Shown here: positions 33,661 through 41,169 of the stretch, in pieces
Numbering within the stretch: position 1 is the first letter of the stretch
How the letters are laid out: the number at the start of each line of letters is the position of its first letter
DNA from: Nitrospirillum viridazoti CBAmc
GTDB taxonomy: Bacteria > Pseudomonadota > Alphaproteobacteria > Azospirillales > Azospirillaceae
Length of the DNA: 64,000 nucleotides
Direction: 5' to 3'
Assembly: GCF_000730165.1 (NCBI RefSeq)
Contig: NZ_CP022112.1
Location: 599,501-663,500 of the forward strand
The notes under the pieces: model-generated
Databases searched by the model: none
Told to the model about the DNA's origin: nothing
What the model saw: the letters and a program-made list of their open reading frames with translations, nothing else
Position numbers and translations under genes: made by a program

Positions 33661-34671
33661 ATGGGCGCCCTTCCCCTAGCGCGCGCCTGGCGGGGCCGGC
33701 GCCTGGCCCGGGTGCCGGTGGTCACCCTGATGCCGCACAGCCGCTGCAACTGCCGTTGTGTCATGTGCGACATCTGGAAGGCCAACCGCAACGGCACCAG
33801 CCTGGAACAGGCGGCGATGGACCGTCTGGTGGAGGATTTCAGCGCCCTGGGCGTGCGCTGGGTGGTGCTCTCGGGCGGGGAGGCGCTGATGCACCCCAAC
33901 CTGTGGGGCCTGTGCGCGGCGCTGAAGACCCTGCCGCTGAAGATCACCCTGCTCAGCAGCGGGCTGCTGCTGGAACGGCACGCCGCCGACATCGTGGACT
34001 GGTGTGACGAGGTTATCGTGTCGCTGGACGGGCCCGAGGCCACGCATAACCGCATCCGCGGCATCAAGGGCGCCTACGCCTCCCTGGCCGCCGGCGTGGA
34101 CGCGTTGCGCCGTCGCCGTGCCGATTATCCTGTGGCGGCGCGCTGCGTCATCCAGCGCGGTAATTTCCATGAGCTGCCCGCCATCGTCGATGCCGCCAAG
34201 GCCATCGGCCTGGACAGCATTTCCTTCCTGGGCGCTGACCTCACCTCCACCGCCTTCAACCGGCCGCAGGCCTGGGCGGAGGGCCGGGTGGAGGAGGTGG
34301 GCCTGGCACCTGCGGAATGCGACGCCCTGGATGTCGCCATCGATCAGTTGGCCGCCAGCCATGGCGGCGACTTCGCCGGCCGCTACATCCAGGAAAGCCC
34401 GGCCCGTCTGCGCCGCATCAGCGCCCGGTACCGTGCGGCCCATGGCATGACGCCGCCGCCACCCGTGCGCTGCAACGCGCCTTGGGTCTCCACGGTGGTG
34501 GAGGCCGACGGCACGGTGCGGCCCTGCTTCTTCCATGACCCCATCGGCAGCCTGCGCGACGGCACCCTGCCGGAAATCCTGAACGGCCCTGTGGCGCGCT
34601 CCTTCCGCGCCGCGTTGGACGTGGACAGCAATCCCGTCTGTCAGCGCTGCGTCTGCAGCCTCAAGCTATGA
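33661..34671 (+). CDS. Radical SAM/SPASM protein, no. 5 (336 aa)
   Basis: Cluster cysteines C29, C33 and C36 lie in SRCNCRCVMCDIW, close to the N-terminus, so there is no B12 domain. GVRWVVLSGGEALMHPNL and EVIVSLDGPEATHNRIRG follow the usual radical SAM core. The C-terminal region has RCNAPWVSTVVEADGTVRP, CFFHDPIG and PVCQRCVCSLKL, a SPASM-type second cluster site. SPASM enzymes often modify peptides or sugars; no small precursor peptide is evident in the adjacent gaps, so a glycan or lipid substrate is equally possible. Its stop overlaps the next ATG (ATGA). Confidence 0.88.
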   Translation: MGALPLARAWRGRRLARVPVVTLMPHSRCNCRCVMCDIWKANRNGTSLEQAAMDRLVEDFSALGVRWVVLSGGEALMHPNLWGLCAALKTLPLKITLLSSGLLLERHAADIVDWCDEVIVSLDGPEATHNRIRGIKGAYASLAAGVDALRRRRADYPVAARCVIQRGNFHELPAIVDAAKAIGLDSISFLGADLTSTAFNRPQAWAEGRVEEVGLAPAECDALDVAIDQLAASHGGDFAGRYIQESPARLRRISARYRAAHGMTPPPPVRCNAPWVSTVVEADGTVRPCFFHDPIGSLRDGTLPEILNGPVARSFRAALDVDSNPVCQRCVCSLKL

Positions 34672-35390
34672 GTACCGCCATGGCCATTCCCCAGCCGGCC
34701 CCGCCGCCCCCGCCCGTTTCCACCGCCACCCGCCTGTTGTGGACGCCCTGGACGGCGGCCAAGCGCGCGGTGCTGCGCCGCCGCCTGGGCCGGGCGGTGT
34801 TCGAGAAGATCCGGGGCCGCTCCTTCGTTGTCTGGCCGGGGGTGTTCAACCCGGTAGTCTTCCGCACCGGCCGCTTCCTGGCGGAATTCATCGCCACCAG
34901 CCAGCTGCTGGAACCGGCGGAGGGGGCGACGGCGCTGGACATGGGCACCGGCTGCGGCGTGTTAGGAATCTTTGCGGCCTTGCGCGGCTATCAGGTGACG
35001 GCGGTCGACGTGGTGCCCGAGGCGGTGTCCTGCGCCCGGGCCAACGCCATCCTGAACCGGGTGGCGGTGGAACTGCACCAAGGCGACCTGTTCGCCCCCG
35101 TGGCTGGCCGCACCTTCGACGTCGTGCTGTTCTCCTTGCCGAAGTTCCGGGGCACGCCCACCACGACGTTCGAACAGTCCTGGCGCAGCCCCGACGTCAT
35201 CGACCGCCTGGCCGCCGAACTGCCCGCTATGCTGAAGCCGGGTGGCCGGGCCTACTTCGTGCTCACCAGCCACGGCGACTGCGCCGGCATGCTGAACGGC
35301 CTGGCCCAAGCCGGGTTGGTGGTGGAACGGGTTCTGTGGCGGCACTTCGGGGTGGAAACGCTGGCGATCTATTCCGCGACGCTGCCCTAA
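34668..35390 (+). CDS. HemK-like class I methyltransferase (240 aa)
   Basis: Motif I is ALDMGTGCGVLGIFAALRG, followed by VTAVDVVPEAVSCARANA and FDVVLFSLPKF. The layout matches HemK/RsmC-like enzymes, but the catalytic NPPY motif is replaced by SLPKF, so it is not expected to be a standard glutamine or adenine N-methyltransferase. A Pro-rich start (PQPAPPPPPV) precedes the domain. It ends the operon that starts at 28470 and is coupled to radical SAM no. 5 by ATGA. A role on an EPS-linked substrate is inferred from place only. Confidence 0.8.
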   Translation: MSTAMAIPQPAPPPPPVSTATRLLWTPWTAAKRAVLRRRLGRAVFEKIRGRSFVVWPGVFNPVVFRTGRFLAEFIATSQLLEPAEGATALDMGTGCGVLGIFAALRGYQVTAVDVVPEAVSCARANAILNRVAVELHQGDLFAPVAGRTFDVVLFSLPKFRGTPTTTFEQSWRSPDVIDRLAAELPAMLKPGGRAYFVLTSHGDCAGMLNGLAQAGLVVERVLWRHFGVETLAIYSATLP

Positions 35391-35423
35391 GTTCAGGCGG
35401 CGGCTGGACGGCGAGTGGCCATT

Positions 35424-35446
35424 GGAATAGGATTAAATCATATTCC
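35424..35446. promoter_or_regulatory. 23-bp near-palindrome, candidate ParD operator
   Basis: GGAATAGGATTA...TATTCC is a dyad with 20 of 23 symmetric positions, 17 bases before parD. ParD-type RHH antitoxins repress their own operon through such sites. The GGAATA here is part of the dyad; no CGTC follows at the ECF distance, so it is not counted as an ECF promoter. Confidence 0.55.
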
Positions 35447-35463
35447 GGCCAAGGAGCCAGCAC

Positions 35464-35736
35464 ATGCGGACCACCCAGCAACTGAGCATCACACTGCCCA
35501 ACGAAATGGCGGAGGCGGTAAAGGCCAAGGTGCAGGCCGGCGAATACGCCAGTGAAAGCGAAGTAATCCGTGATGGACTCCGGGCGCTGATGGCGCGAGA
35601 TCGGGCTGTGGAAAACTGGCTGCACAGTGAGGTTGGTCCCGCCTATGACGCGCTGAAGGCTGATCCGTCCCGAGCCGTCACTGTCGATCAAGTGCGCGCC
35701 CGCTTGGCAGCTGAACATGCGAAAAGGACGCGATGA
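35464..35736 (+). CDS. parD: ParD-family ribbon-helix-helix antitoxin (90 aa)
   Basis: The RHH DNA-binding domain is at residues 5-45 (QQLSITLPNEMAEAVKAKV, EYASESEVIRDGLRALMARD), and the C-terminal tail that should wrap the toxin follows. AAGGAG seven bases upstream supports ATG 35464. It overlaps the toxin gene by ATGA. Neutralises ParE and represses its own promoter (known for the family). Confidence 0.9.
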   Translation: MRTTQQLSITLPNEMAEAVKAKVQAGEYASESEVIRDGLRALMARDRAVENWLHSEVGPAYDALKADPSRAVTVDQVRARLAAEHAKRTR

Positions 35737-36053
35737 TCTATCGCGTTATCTTTAGCCTTCAAGCCCAGGAACAGCTGGCTGCGCTGTATCGCTATATAGC
35801 GGACGCAGCGTCACCGGACATCGCGGCCCAGTATACCGAAGCAATCGTAAGTTACTGTGAACGCCTTTGTGCTCATCCATATCGCGGCACCATGCGTGAC
35901 GATGTGCGACCCGGCCTGCGCATCACCAATTACAGAAAGCGCGTGGTGATCGCTTTCGGCATAGAAGCGGACTTGGTGTCTATTGTTGGCGTTTTCTATG
36001 GCGGTCGGAATTACGAAGCCATACTGCGGGATGACGCTGACGATGGTGGATAA
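35733..36053 (+). CDS. parE: ParE/RelE-superfamily toxin (106 aa)
   Basis: The compact alpha-beta toxin fold is shown by YRVIFSLQAQEQLAALYRYI, HPYRGTMRDDVRPGLRI and VIAFGIEADLVSIVGVFYGG, the last being the usual ParE beta-strand end. ParE toxins inhibit DNA gyrase. The pair sits between the radical SAM operon and the amidohydrolase, with lower GC than either. It may stabilise this region of the replicon (inference). Confidence 0.9.
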   Translation: MIYRVIFSLQAQEQLAALYRYIADAASPDIAAQYTEAIVSYCERLCAHPYRGTMRDDVRPGLRITNYRKRVVIAFGIEADLVSIVGVFYGGRNYEAILRDDADDGG

Positions 36054-36067
36054 CATTGACTGGTCCG

Positions 36068-37120
36068 TCAGATAACCGATAGGTCACCGCAGCCGAACCG
36101 TGACAACAGCGCCGTCGTGTCCAACTGAGGCCGCAGCGCCGCCAGCAGATCCGTGACGTTCATGCGCACGTGCTTGGCCTCGCCGCCCACCACCAGGCGG
36201 CCGAAGCCCGGCGGGGCGCCCAGGCTGTCATCCACCAGCACCGGCTGTCCGGCGCGGACCACCAGCAGGATGTCGGCGGGTGTGAGGGCGAAGAAGGCAT
36301 CCCACGGGTCGTCGGCGGTGCGCCGGGCAATGACCAGATCGTCGGGGGCGGCGTGCCGCCAGAAGCGGGCGGCGCGGAAGGTCAGGCTGGCGAACAGCTC
36401 CGCATCCGCCACGCGGCCCCGGGCCAGGCGCAAATGATCCCATAGGGTGCCGGGGGCGGAGATGGTGGCGTCCGTGCCGAACAGCAGCTGCGTGTGGCGC
36501 AGGGCCGCCGCCGCGTCCGCCGTGCGGCCGAACAGGAACAGGTTGCTGGCGGGGCACCACACCAGCGCGGCCAGCCGCTGGAAATCCTCACCCTCCAGGC
36601 TCACGCCGTGCACGCCGGCGACGGCGCGGCGGAACAGGTTCTCTTTCAGGAAGGCCAGGGCGCGGCGGCGGCTGTCGGCCGTCACGCCTTCCGCCAGGTG
36701 CGTCACCGCCGGTCCCAGCCCGGCCATCCAGCGCCAGGGGCTGGCCAGTTCCGGCGAATGCAGGTCCTGAAAGGATGCCAGCACGCGGATGGGCCCGTCG
36801 ACCGGGGCGCCACCATGGTCGGCCACGGCCGTTACGCCCCATAACAGATTCTTCAGCAGGCCGACCTGGACGCGCAGGCGGGCGGGGATGGCTTCGATGC
36901 GGGTGACCAGCGCACGGTTCGCCTGCACGTCTTGGCTCCAGCCCAGGAAGTCGTCGTAGGGCGGGGAACCGGTGGGGGGATAGCAGTTGAAGGCCAGGTG
37001 GTCGTGGGAATTGACCAACCCGGGAAAGGCGATGCAGTCGCCCAGCCGCCGGCCGTAGGTCGCCGCCAGATCCGCCAGGCTGGCCGGGGGCGCGGTGGGC
37101 CCCATCCAGTGCGGCGGCAT
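36068..37120 (-). CDS. Amidohydrolase-superfamily protein (350 aa)
   Basis: This is a metal-dependent hydrolase of the TIM-barrel type. Metal ligands are visible as HDH in FPGLVNSHDHLAFN (residues about 40), His in VTHLAEGV, His in AGVHGVSLEGEDF and Asp in GTDATISAPGT, the full set for this superfamily. It is probably cytoplasmic, since no signal peptide is seen. The ATG at 37120 follows the ydcF stop as TGATG; a GTG one codon earlier is also possible. A role in deacetylating or trimming EPS precursors is a guess from context. Confidence 0.8.
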   Translation of the reverse strand: MPPHWMGPTAPPASLADLAATYGRRLGDCIAFPGLVNSHDHLAFNCYPPTGSPPYDDFLGWSQDVQANRALVTRIEAIPARLRVQVGLLKNLLWGVTAVADHGGAPVDGPIRVLASFQDLHSPELASPWRWMAGLGPAVTHLAEGVTADSRRRALAFLKENLFRRAVAGVHGVSLEGEDFQRLAALVWCPASNLFLFGRTADAAAALRHTQLLFGTDATISAPGTLWDHLRLARGRVADAELFASLTFRAARFWRHAAPDDLVIARRTADDPWDAFFALTPADILLVVRAGQPVLVDDSLGAPPGFGRLVVGGEAKHVRMNVTDLLAALRPQLDTTALLSRFGCGDLSVI

Positions 37121-37905
37121 CACGGTGTCTCCGGCCCGGCATGGGACAGGCGATAGGCCAGCAGGCCCAGCGCCTCATGCGCCGCCAGATCCAGGTGCGC
37201 CAGGTTGGCGGCCAGGGACAGATGGGTTTCCGGCCCCCGGGCCGTGGTCAGATAGTCGGACGGCCAGGGCGTTACCCGCCAGCCCACGCGGGATGCCGAC
37301 AGCATGGCGCGTGGCATGTGATAGGCCGACGCCACCAGCAGCCAGGTTTGCCCCGGCGCCGGTTGCGCCATCCGCTTGGCCAGCACCAGATTTTCCAGGG
37401 TGGTGCGCGACTGCGCCTCATAGCTCACCCGCGTGTCGTCCAGGCCCAGGTCAGCCAGCACGTGGCGCGCCACCTCGGCCTCCGGCAAGCCAGCCGTGCC
37501 CAACTCACCCGATCCGCCGCTGAAGACTACGCGCGCCTCCGGATGGCGCCGCGCCAGGGCGGCGGTGGCCAGCAGGGTGCCGCCGTCCGGACCCACGCCC
37601 GGCACCCCCCGGTCGCGCAGCACCTCGCCATTCAGGCCTTCGCCCAACACCAGGATGCCATCGATGGCGGTCGGCTCCGCCGGCCGGGGGTACAAGCTCT
37701 CCAAGGGCCGCAGGGCCCAATTTCCCACCGGGCAGGTCAGCAGGACCAGCAGCGTCAGGGCGCAGGCCGTGGCCGGCACCACGGCCGCCCCATGGCGCCG
37801 GGCCGCCAGCACGGCGGCGGCGAGGGCGGTCCATACCAGCACGTGGCTGGGCGCCACCAGGTACCAGCCGATCTTGGAGACGGTGAAGAATTCCAGCGGC
37901 GTCAT
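37120..37905 (-). CDS. YdcF family protein, DUF218 (261 aa)
   Basis: Two or three N-terminal membrane helices (VLVWTALAAAVLAARRHGA, ACALTLLVLLTCPVGNWALR) precede a DUF218 domain with DGILVLGEGLN, VVFSGGSGELG, AQSRTTLENLVLAKR and WLLVASAYHMPRAMLS, the conserved blocks of YdcF/SanA/ElyC proteins. Members influence envelope integrity and polysaccharide carrier use. Coupled to the amidohydrolase, it lies at the end of the EPS region and is divergent from a methyltransferase gene. Confidence 0.88.
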   Translation of the reverse strand: MTPLEFFTVSKIGWYLVAPSHVLVWTALAAAVLAARRHGAAVVPATACALTLLVLLTCPVGNWALRPLESLYPRPAEPTAIDGILVLGEGLNGEVLRDRGVPGVGPDGGTLLATAALARRHPEARVVFSGGSGELGTAGLPEAEVARHVLADLGLDDTRVSYEAQSRTTLENLVLAKRMAQPAPGQTWLLVASAYHMPRAMLSASRVGWRVTPWPSDYLTTARGPETHLSLAANLAHLDLAAHEALGLLAYRLSHAGPETP

Positions 37906-37985
37906 CCTGGTACACCGCCCATCAAGTATTTGAGTTTACACCGTATAGTCCTACGCTTTCGCCTCAAGTTTAAGGGGTGCCGGCC

Positions 37986-38648
37986 ATGACGATGACGGAT
38001 GTGATGAGGACGCCGATGCGCCTGCTGCGCGGCCTGGGGCCGTGGCGCCGCTCGCCCCGGCGCTTCCAGCCCTTCAGCTACACGGCCCCCGACCGCTATC
38101 CCTGGCTGTTTACCTTCGTGCGCGATCGGCTGGGCGACGGACCAGATCGCCGCCTGCTGTCCTTCGGCTGTTCGGTGGGGCAGGAGGTTGCCAGCCTGCG
38201 CCGGCTGTTCCCGCAGGCGCGGCTGAAGGGCATCGACATCGATCCCCGTAACATCGCCGAGGCCCGCGCTCTGCGGCTGCCAGGCGTGGGCTTCGCCGTG
38301 GGCGACAGCACGGCAGGGGAGGATGACGGCGCCTATGACGCCATCTTCTGCCTGGCGGTGTTGTGCAACGGCCGGCTGACCGTCAACGGGGCCGAGCGCT
38401 GTGACCCCGTGCTGCATTTCGCGACCTTCCAGGCCATGGTGGCGGACTTCGCCCGCTGCCTGAAGCCGGGTGGCCTGCTGTGCCTGGTCACCACCAACTT
38501 CCGCTTCCGTGATACCGAGGTGGCCGCCGGCTTCAACGTGGCCCTGACCATCACCCCCGACCAGTTGGCGCCCGACGTCATATTCGGGCCGGACAACCGC
38601 CTGATGCCGGGGGAGCGCTACACCGACGTCGTCTTCGTCAAGCGTTGA
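37986..38648 (+). CDS. Class I SAM-dependent methyltransferase (220 aa)
   Basis: Motif I is LLSFGCSVGQEVASLRRLF, followed by LKGIDIDPRNIAEARAL and YDAIFCLAVLCNG. CLKPGGLLCLVTTNFRF is the post-motif strand. ATG 37986 is preceded by AAGGGG about 8 bases upstream. It ends 2 bases before the convergent MtrB gene. It may complete the EPS region's methylation set. The substrate is not readable. Confidence 0.82.
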   Translation: MTMTDVMRTPMRLLRGLGPWRRSPRRFQPFSYTAPDRYPWLFTFVRDRLGDGPDRRLLSFGCSVGQEVASLRRLFPQARLKGIDIDPRNIAEARALRLPGVGFAVGDSTAGEDDGAYDAIFCLAVLCNGRLTVNGAERCDPVLHFATFQAMVADFARCLKPGGLLCLVTTNFRFRDTEVAAGFNVALTITPDQLAPDVIFGPDNRLMPGERYTDVVFVKR

Positions 38649-38649
38649 G

Positions 38650-41169
38650 CTAGAAGACATACTGGACCAGCAGGCCGATGGTCTGGACCGTGTAGGTCTC
38701 GGGAACGACGCCCAGGTAGGTGTTGTTGTTGATGGCGCCGGCCGTCAGGCCCGTGTAGTGGAAATCCACCACCCGCTCATAATTGAAGCGATAATACAGG
38801 CGGTAGGACAGCTCCTCCGACATCTGCCAGCGCACATCGGTTTGCAGGGCGTGGCTGTCGTAGGTGATGTCGGGGAAGCTGCTGCCGGCCTGCGCCGGCG
38901 TCAGGCTGTTGAAGAAGGCGCCGGTGCTGGCGAAGGCGTAGTCAATTGCCGTTCTGGCGCGGGTGAAGGTGTAGTCCGCGTTCAGTGAGATGACGCCCCA
39001 ACTGTGGTGGGCGTTCAGGCCCACCGTGTAATTGTCCGACCCCACCGTTTCCGTCCAGCCGTTGGCCAGGGGATAGCCCGCGCTGCCGGCACTGCCGCTG
39101 GTGCCGCTGCCGGTGGCATTGATGTTGGCCACGCCCCGGTCCTGGTTCTGATAGGTGAAATAGCCCGTCAGCGTGGTCGCCGCCGACATCTGGTAGGTAT
39201 AGGCGGCGGTGACATCATAGGCGTGGGTGGCCTGCAGGCCGTAGGCGGCGTCGTACTCGTCAACCTTGACGCTGCCGGTCAGCTGCAGGTCGCTGCGCGG
39301 GGACAGGATGTAGTTGGCTTGGCCGCGCAGCACATGCTCTGTCCGGTTGGCCACGTCGAACTTGCGCAGGTCCGCCAGGGCGAAGGCCGGGTCGCCCGCC
39401 GGTGTCGCCGGGATGTAGCCGGGCAGGGCGGAGGAATAATAGGGCGTGTAGGGGTTGGACTGGTAATCGCTGCCGATGCGGCGCGCGAACTCATAGGACA
39501 GGCGGGCGGTGCCCCACTCATAGCCCGTGGTGCTGACCTGCAGCCGGGCGATGTTGTCGTGGGCGTCCGCGATCTCGCGCACCGTGTGGTCTATGGTGTC
39601 GTTCTCGTAACTGAGGTCCAGCTTCCAATGCGTGTCCAGGCGGTAGGCCGCCTTGACCGTCGCCTGCAACTCATTGTTGGCGAAGGGCATGTTGCGGATT
39701 TGGACCAGGCTGCCCGGGGTGTTGGCCTGGTAGATGCCGCTCAAGGACGGGATGAAGGGCGCCAGCCCGCCGTCGATGGCGATGTAGCCGTACTGCCCCG
39801 TCTGCGGGTTGTAGGCGACGTAGTTGGTGCGGTTGGCCTCATCCCGGTCGCGCACCTCCACCGTCAGGCCCAGGTCTGGGCTGACGGTGTAATGGTACTG
39901 CGCCACCGCGTTCAGGATGTTGATGGCGGCGTTGGCCGTGGGCTGGCTCAGCGCCGAGGCGCTGTTCCATTGGCCGAGGTTGATGGTGTTGGCACCGCTG
40001 GTGATCAGGCCGGCGCCCGTGCTGGGCGCCTGCAACTCATCATCCTGGCGCATCAGGCTGTAGGACAGGCTGGCGGTGAAGCGGGAGGCCGGCGACAGCT
40101 GCACCGCCAGATCGCCCTTCACCGTGTGATAGTCGTTGTTGGGCGCCAGGCTCAGCCGGCCGGTCTGCGGGATATAGGCGCCGGGCGTGGTGTTCGACGT
40201 TAGCCCCGGGTTCTGCCAGGTAAGGTCCAGGATGTCGTTGCGGAAGAAGGACCCGGCATAGGCCAGGTTGGCCTGGAAGTTCTGTTCCTTGTAGCGGACA
40301 CCGCCGGTGACATCGACGGTCTGGTAATGGATGGGCTGGATCAGCTGGGTGGCGCCGTTCTGGAACGGATAGCCGAAGGTGGCGCTGATGGGCTGGGTGC
40401 CGTTGCGCTGTTCGTCCGAAATCTTCAGGAACAGCTCGGTATGCTCATCCGCCGTATAGGTCAGGGAACTGCCGGCCTTTTCCCGCAGGATGCGCAGCGT
40501 GCTGGGCCCCACCGCCGCCGCCACGGCGTTGACCTGCGCCGGGGTGGAGCCGCCGGGCGTCAGGCCGCCGCGCAGGGTGAGGTTGCCGGTGCCCGCCCCG
40601 TCCCACAGCGACTTGGCGGTGGTGGAGAAGGTGTGCGGGATGCTGTCGAAATAGGCCTGCAGGTCGAACACGCCATAGCGGCCGACATCCACCTGATAAT
40701 ACTGGTCGGTACGACCCAGGTTCTGGCCGTAGGCGGAGGCGTGCAGGGCGGTCTTGCGGTTCTCCGCCGAGAAGCCCAAGCCGGTTACGGTGAAGCCGTT
40801 CTTCCAGTCGCCGTATTCGTTCAGCGCGGCCGAGCGGCTGTCCTGGCCGAAGGTGCCCATGATGCCGGCCTCGAACCAGCCCTGGGTCCACCAGTCGGGG
40901 TCGCTCTGGCTCTGCGTCATGTCCGGCGTGCGGAAGGGCACGGGGTACATCAGGCCCGTGGGCGTGCGCGTCACGTCGTCGATGATGGACAGGCCGTCGT
41001 TGTCCCGCGCCCGGTTCATCACCTGGGCCGTGGGGTTGAGGACGTTGCCCGGGCCGCCATAGCCGGTGGTGCCGCTGTCGGCCTGAGCCGCCGTCACGGC
41101 CAAGGGGGCCGCCAAGGGGGCGGTGGCCGCCAGCAGCCAGCGGGTGGGGGTTTTCAGACGAGGTCTCAT
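38650..41169 (-). CDS. MtrB/PioB-family outer-membrane beta-barrel (839 aa)
   Basis: The protein should form the outer-membrane sheath that lets a decahaem cytochrome pass electrons across the membrane. A signal peptide (WLLAATAPLAAPLAVTAAQA) is followed by a very large barrel of alternating aromatic/polar strands (e.g. YYQVDVGRYGVFDLQAYFD, NDYHTVKGDLAVQLSPASRF) and a C-terminal strand ending LLVQYVF. Length is at the upper end of the family. The N-terminal CXXC of Shewanella MtrB is not obvious. It is the last gene of the cytochrome operon, coupled to dmsE by ATGA. A longer reading upstream to 41685 runs through dmsE and is rejected. Confidence 0.88.
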   Translation of the reverse strand: MRPRLKTPTRWLLAATAPLAAPLAVTAAQADSGTTGYGGPGNVLNPTAQVMNRARDNDGLSIIDDVTRTPTGLMYPVPFRTPDMTQSQSDPDWWTQGWFEAGIMGTFGQDSRSAALNEYGDWKNGFTVTGLGFSAENRKTALHASAYGQNLGRTDQYYQVDVGRYGVFDLQAYFDSIPHTFSTTAKSLWDGAGTGNLTLRGGLTPGGSTPAQVNAVAAAVGPSTLRILREKAGSSLTYTADEHTELFLKISDEQRNGTQPISATFGYPFQNGATQLIQPIHYQTVDVTGGVRYKEQNFQANLAYAGSFFRNDILDLTWQNPGLTSNTTPGAYIPQTGRLSLAPNNDYHTVKGDLAVQLSPASRFTASLSYSLMRQDDELQAPSTGAGLITSGANTINLGQWNSASALSQPTANAAINILNAVAQYHYTVSPDLGLTVEVRDRDEANRTNYVAYNPQTGQYGYIAIDGGLAPFIPSLSGIYQANTPGSLVQIRNMPFANNELQATVKAAYRLDTHWKLDLSYENDTIDHTVREIADAHDNIARLQVSTTGYEWGTARLSYEFARRIGSDYQSNPYTPYYSSALPGYIPATPAGDPAFALADLRKFDVANRTEHVLRGQANYILSPRSDLQLTGSVKVDEYDAAYGLQATHAYDVTAAYTYQMSAATTLTGYFTYQNQDRGVANINATGSGTSGSAGSAGYPLANGWTETVGSDNYTVGLNAHHSWGVISLNADYTFTRARTAIDYAFASTGAFFNSLTPAQAGSSFPDITYDSHALQTDVRWQMSEELSYRLYYRFNYERVVDFHYTGLTAGAINNNTYLGVVPETYTVQTIGLLVQYVF

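Noticed and set aside
33661-35390. A peptide-modifying (RiPP) system around the SPASM radical SAM enzyme
   Set aside because: I found no small precursor gene in the adjacent gaps, and the enzyme is coupled to EPS-region genes. A precursor elsewhere is not excluded.
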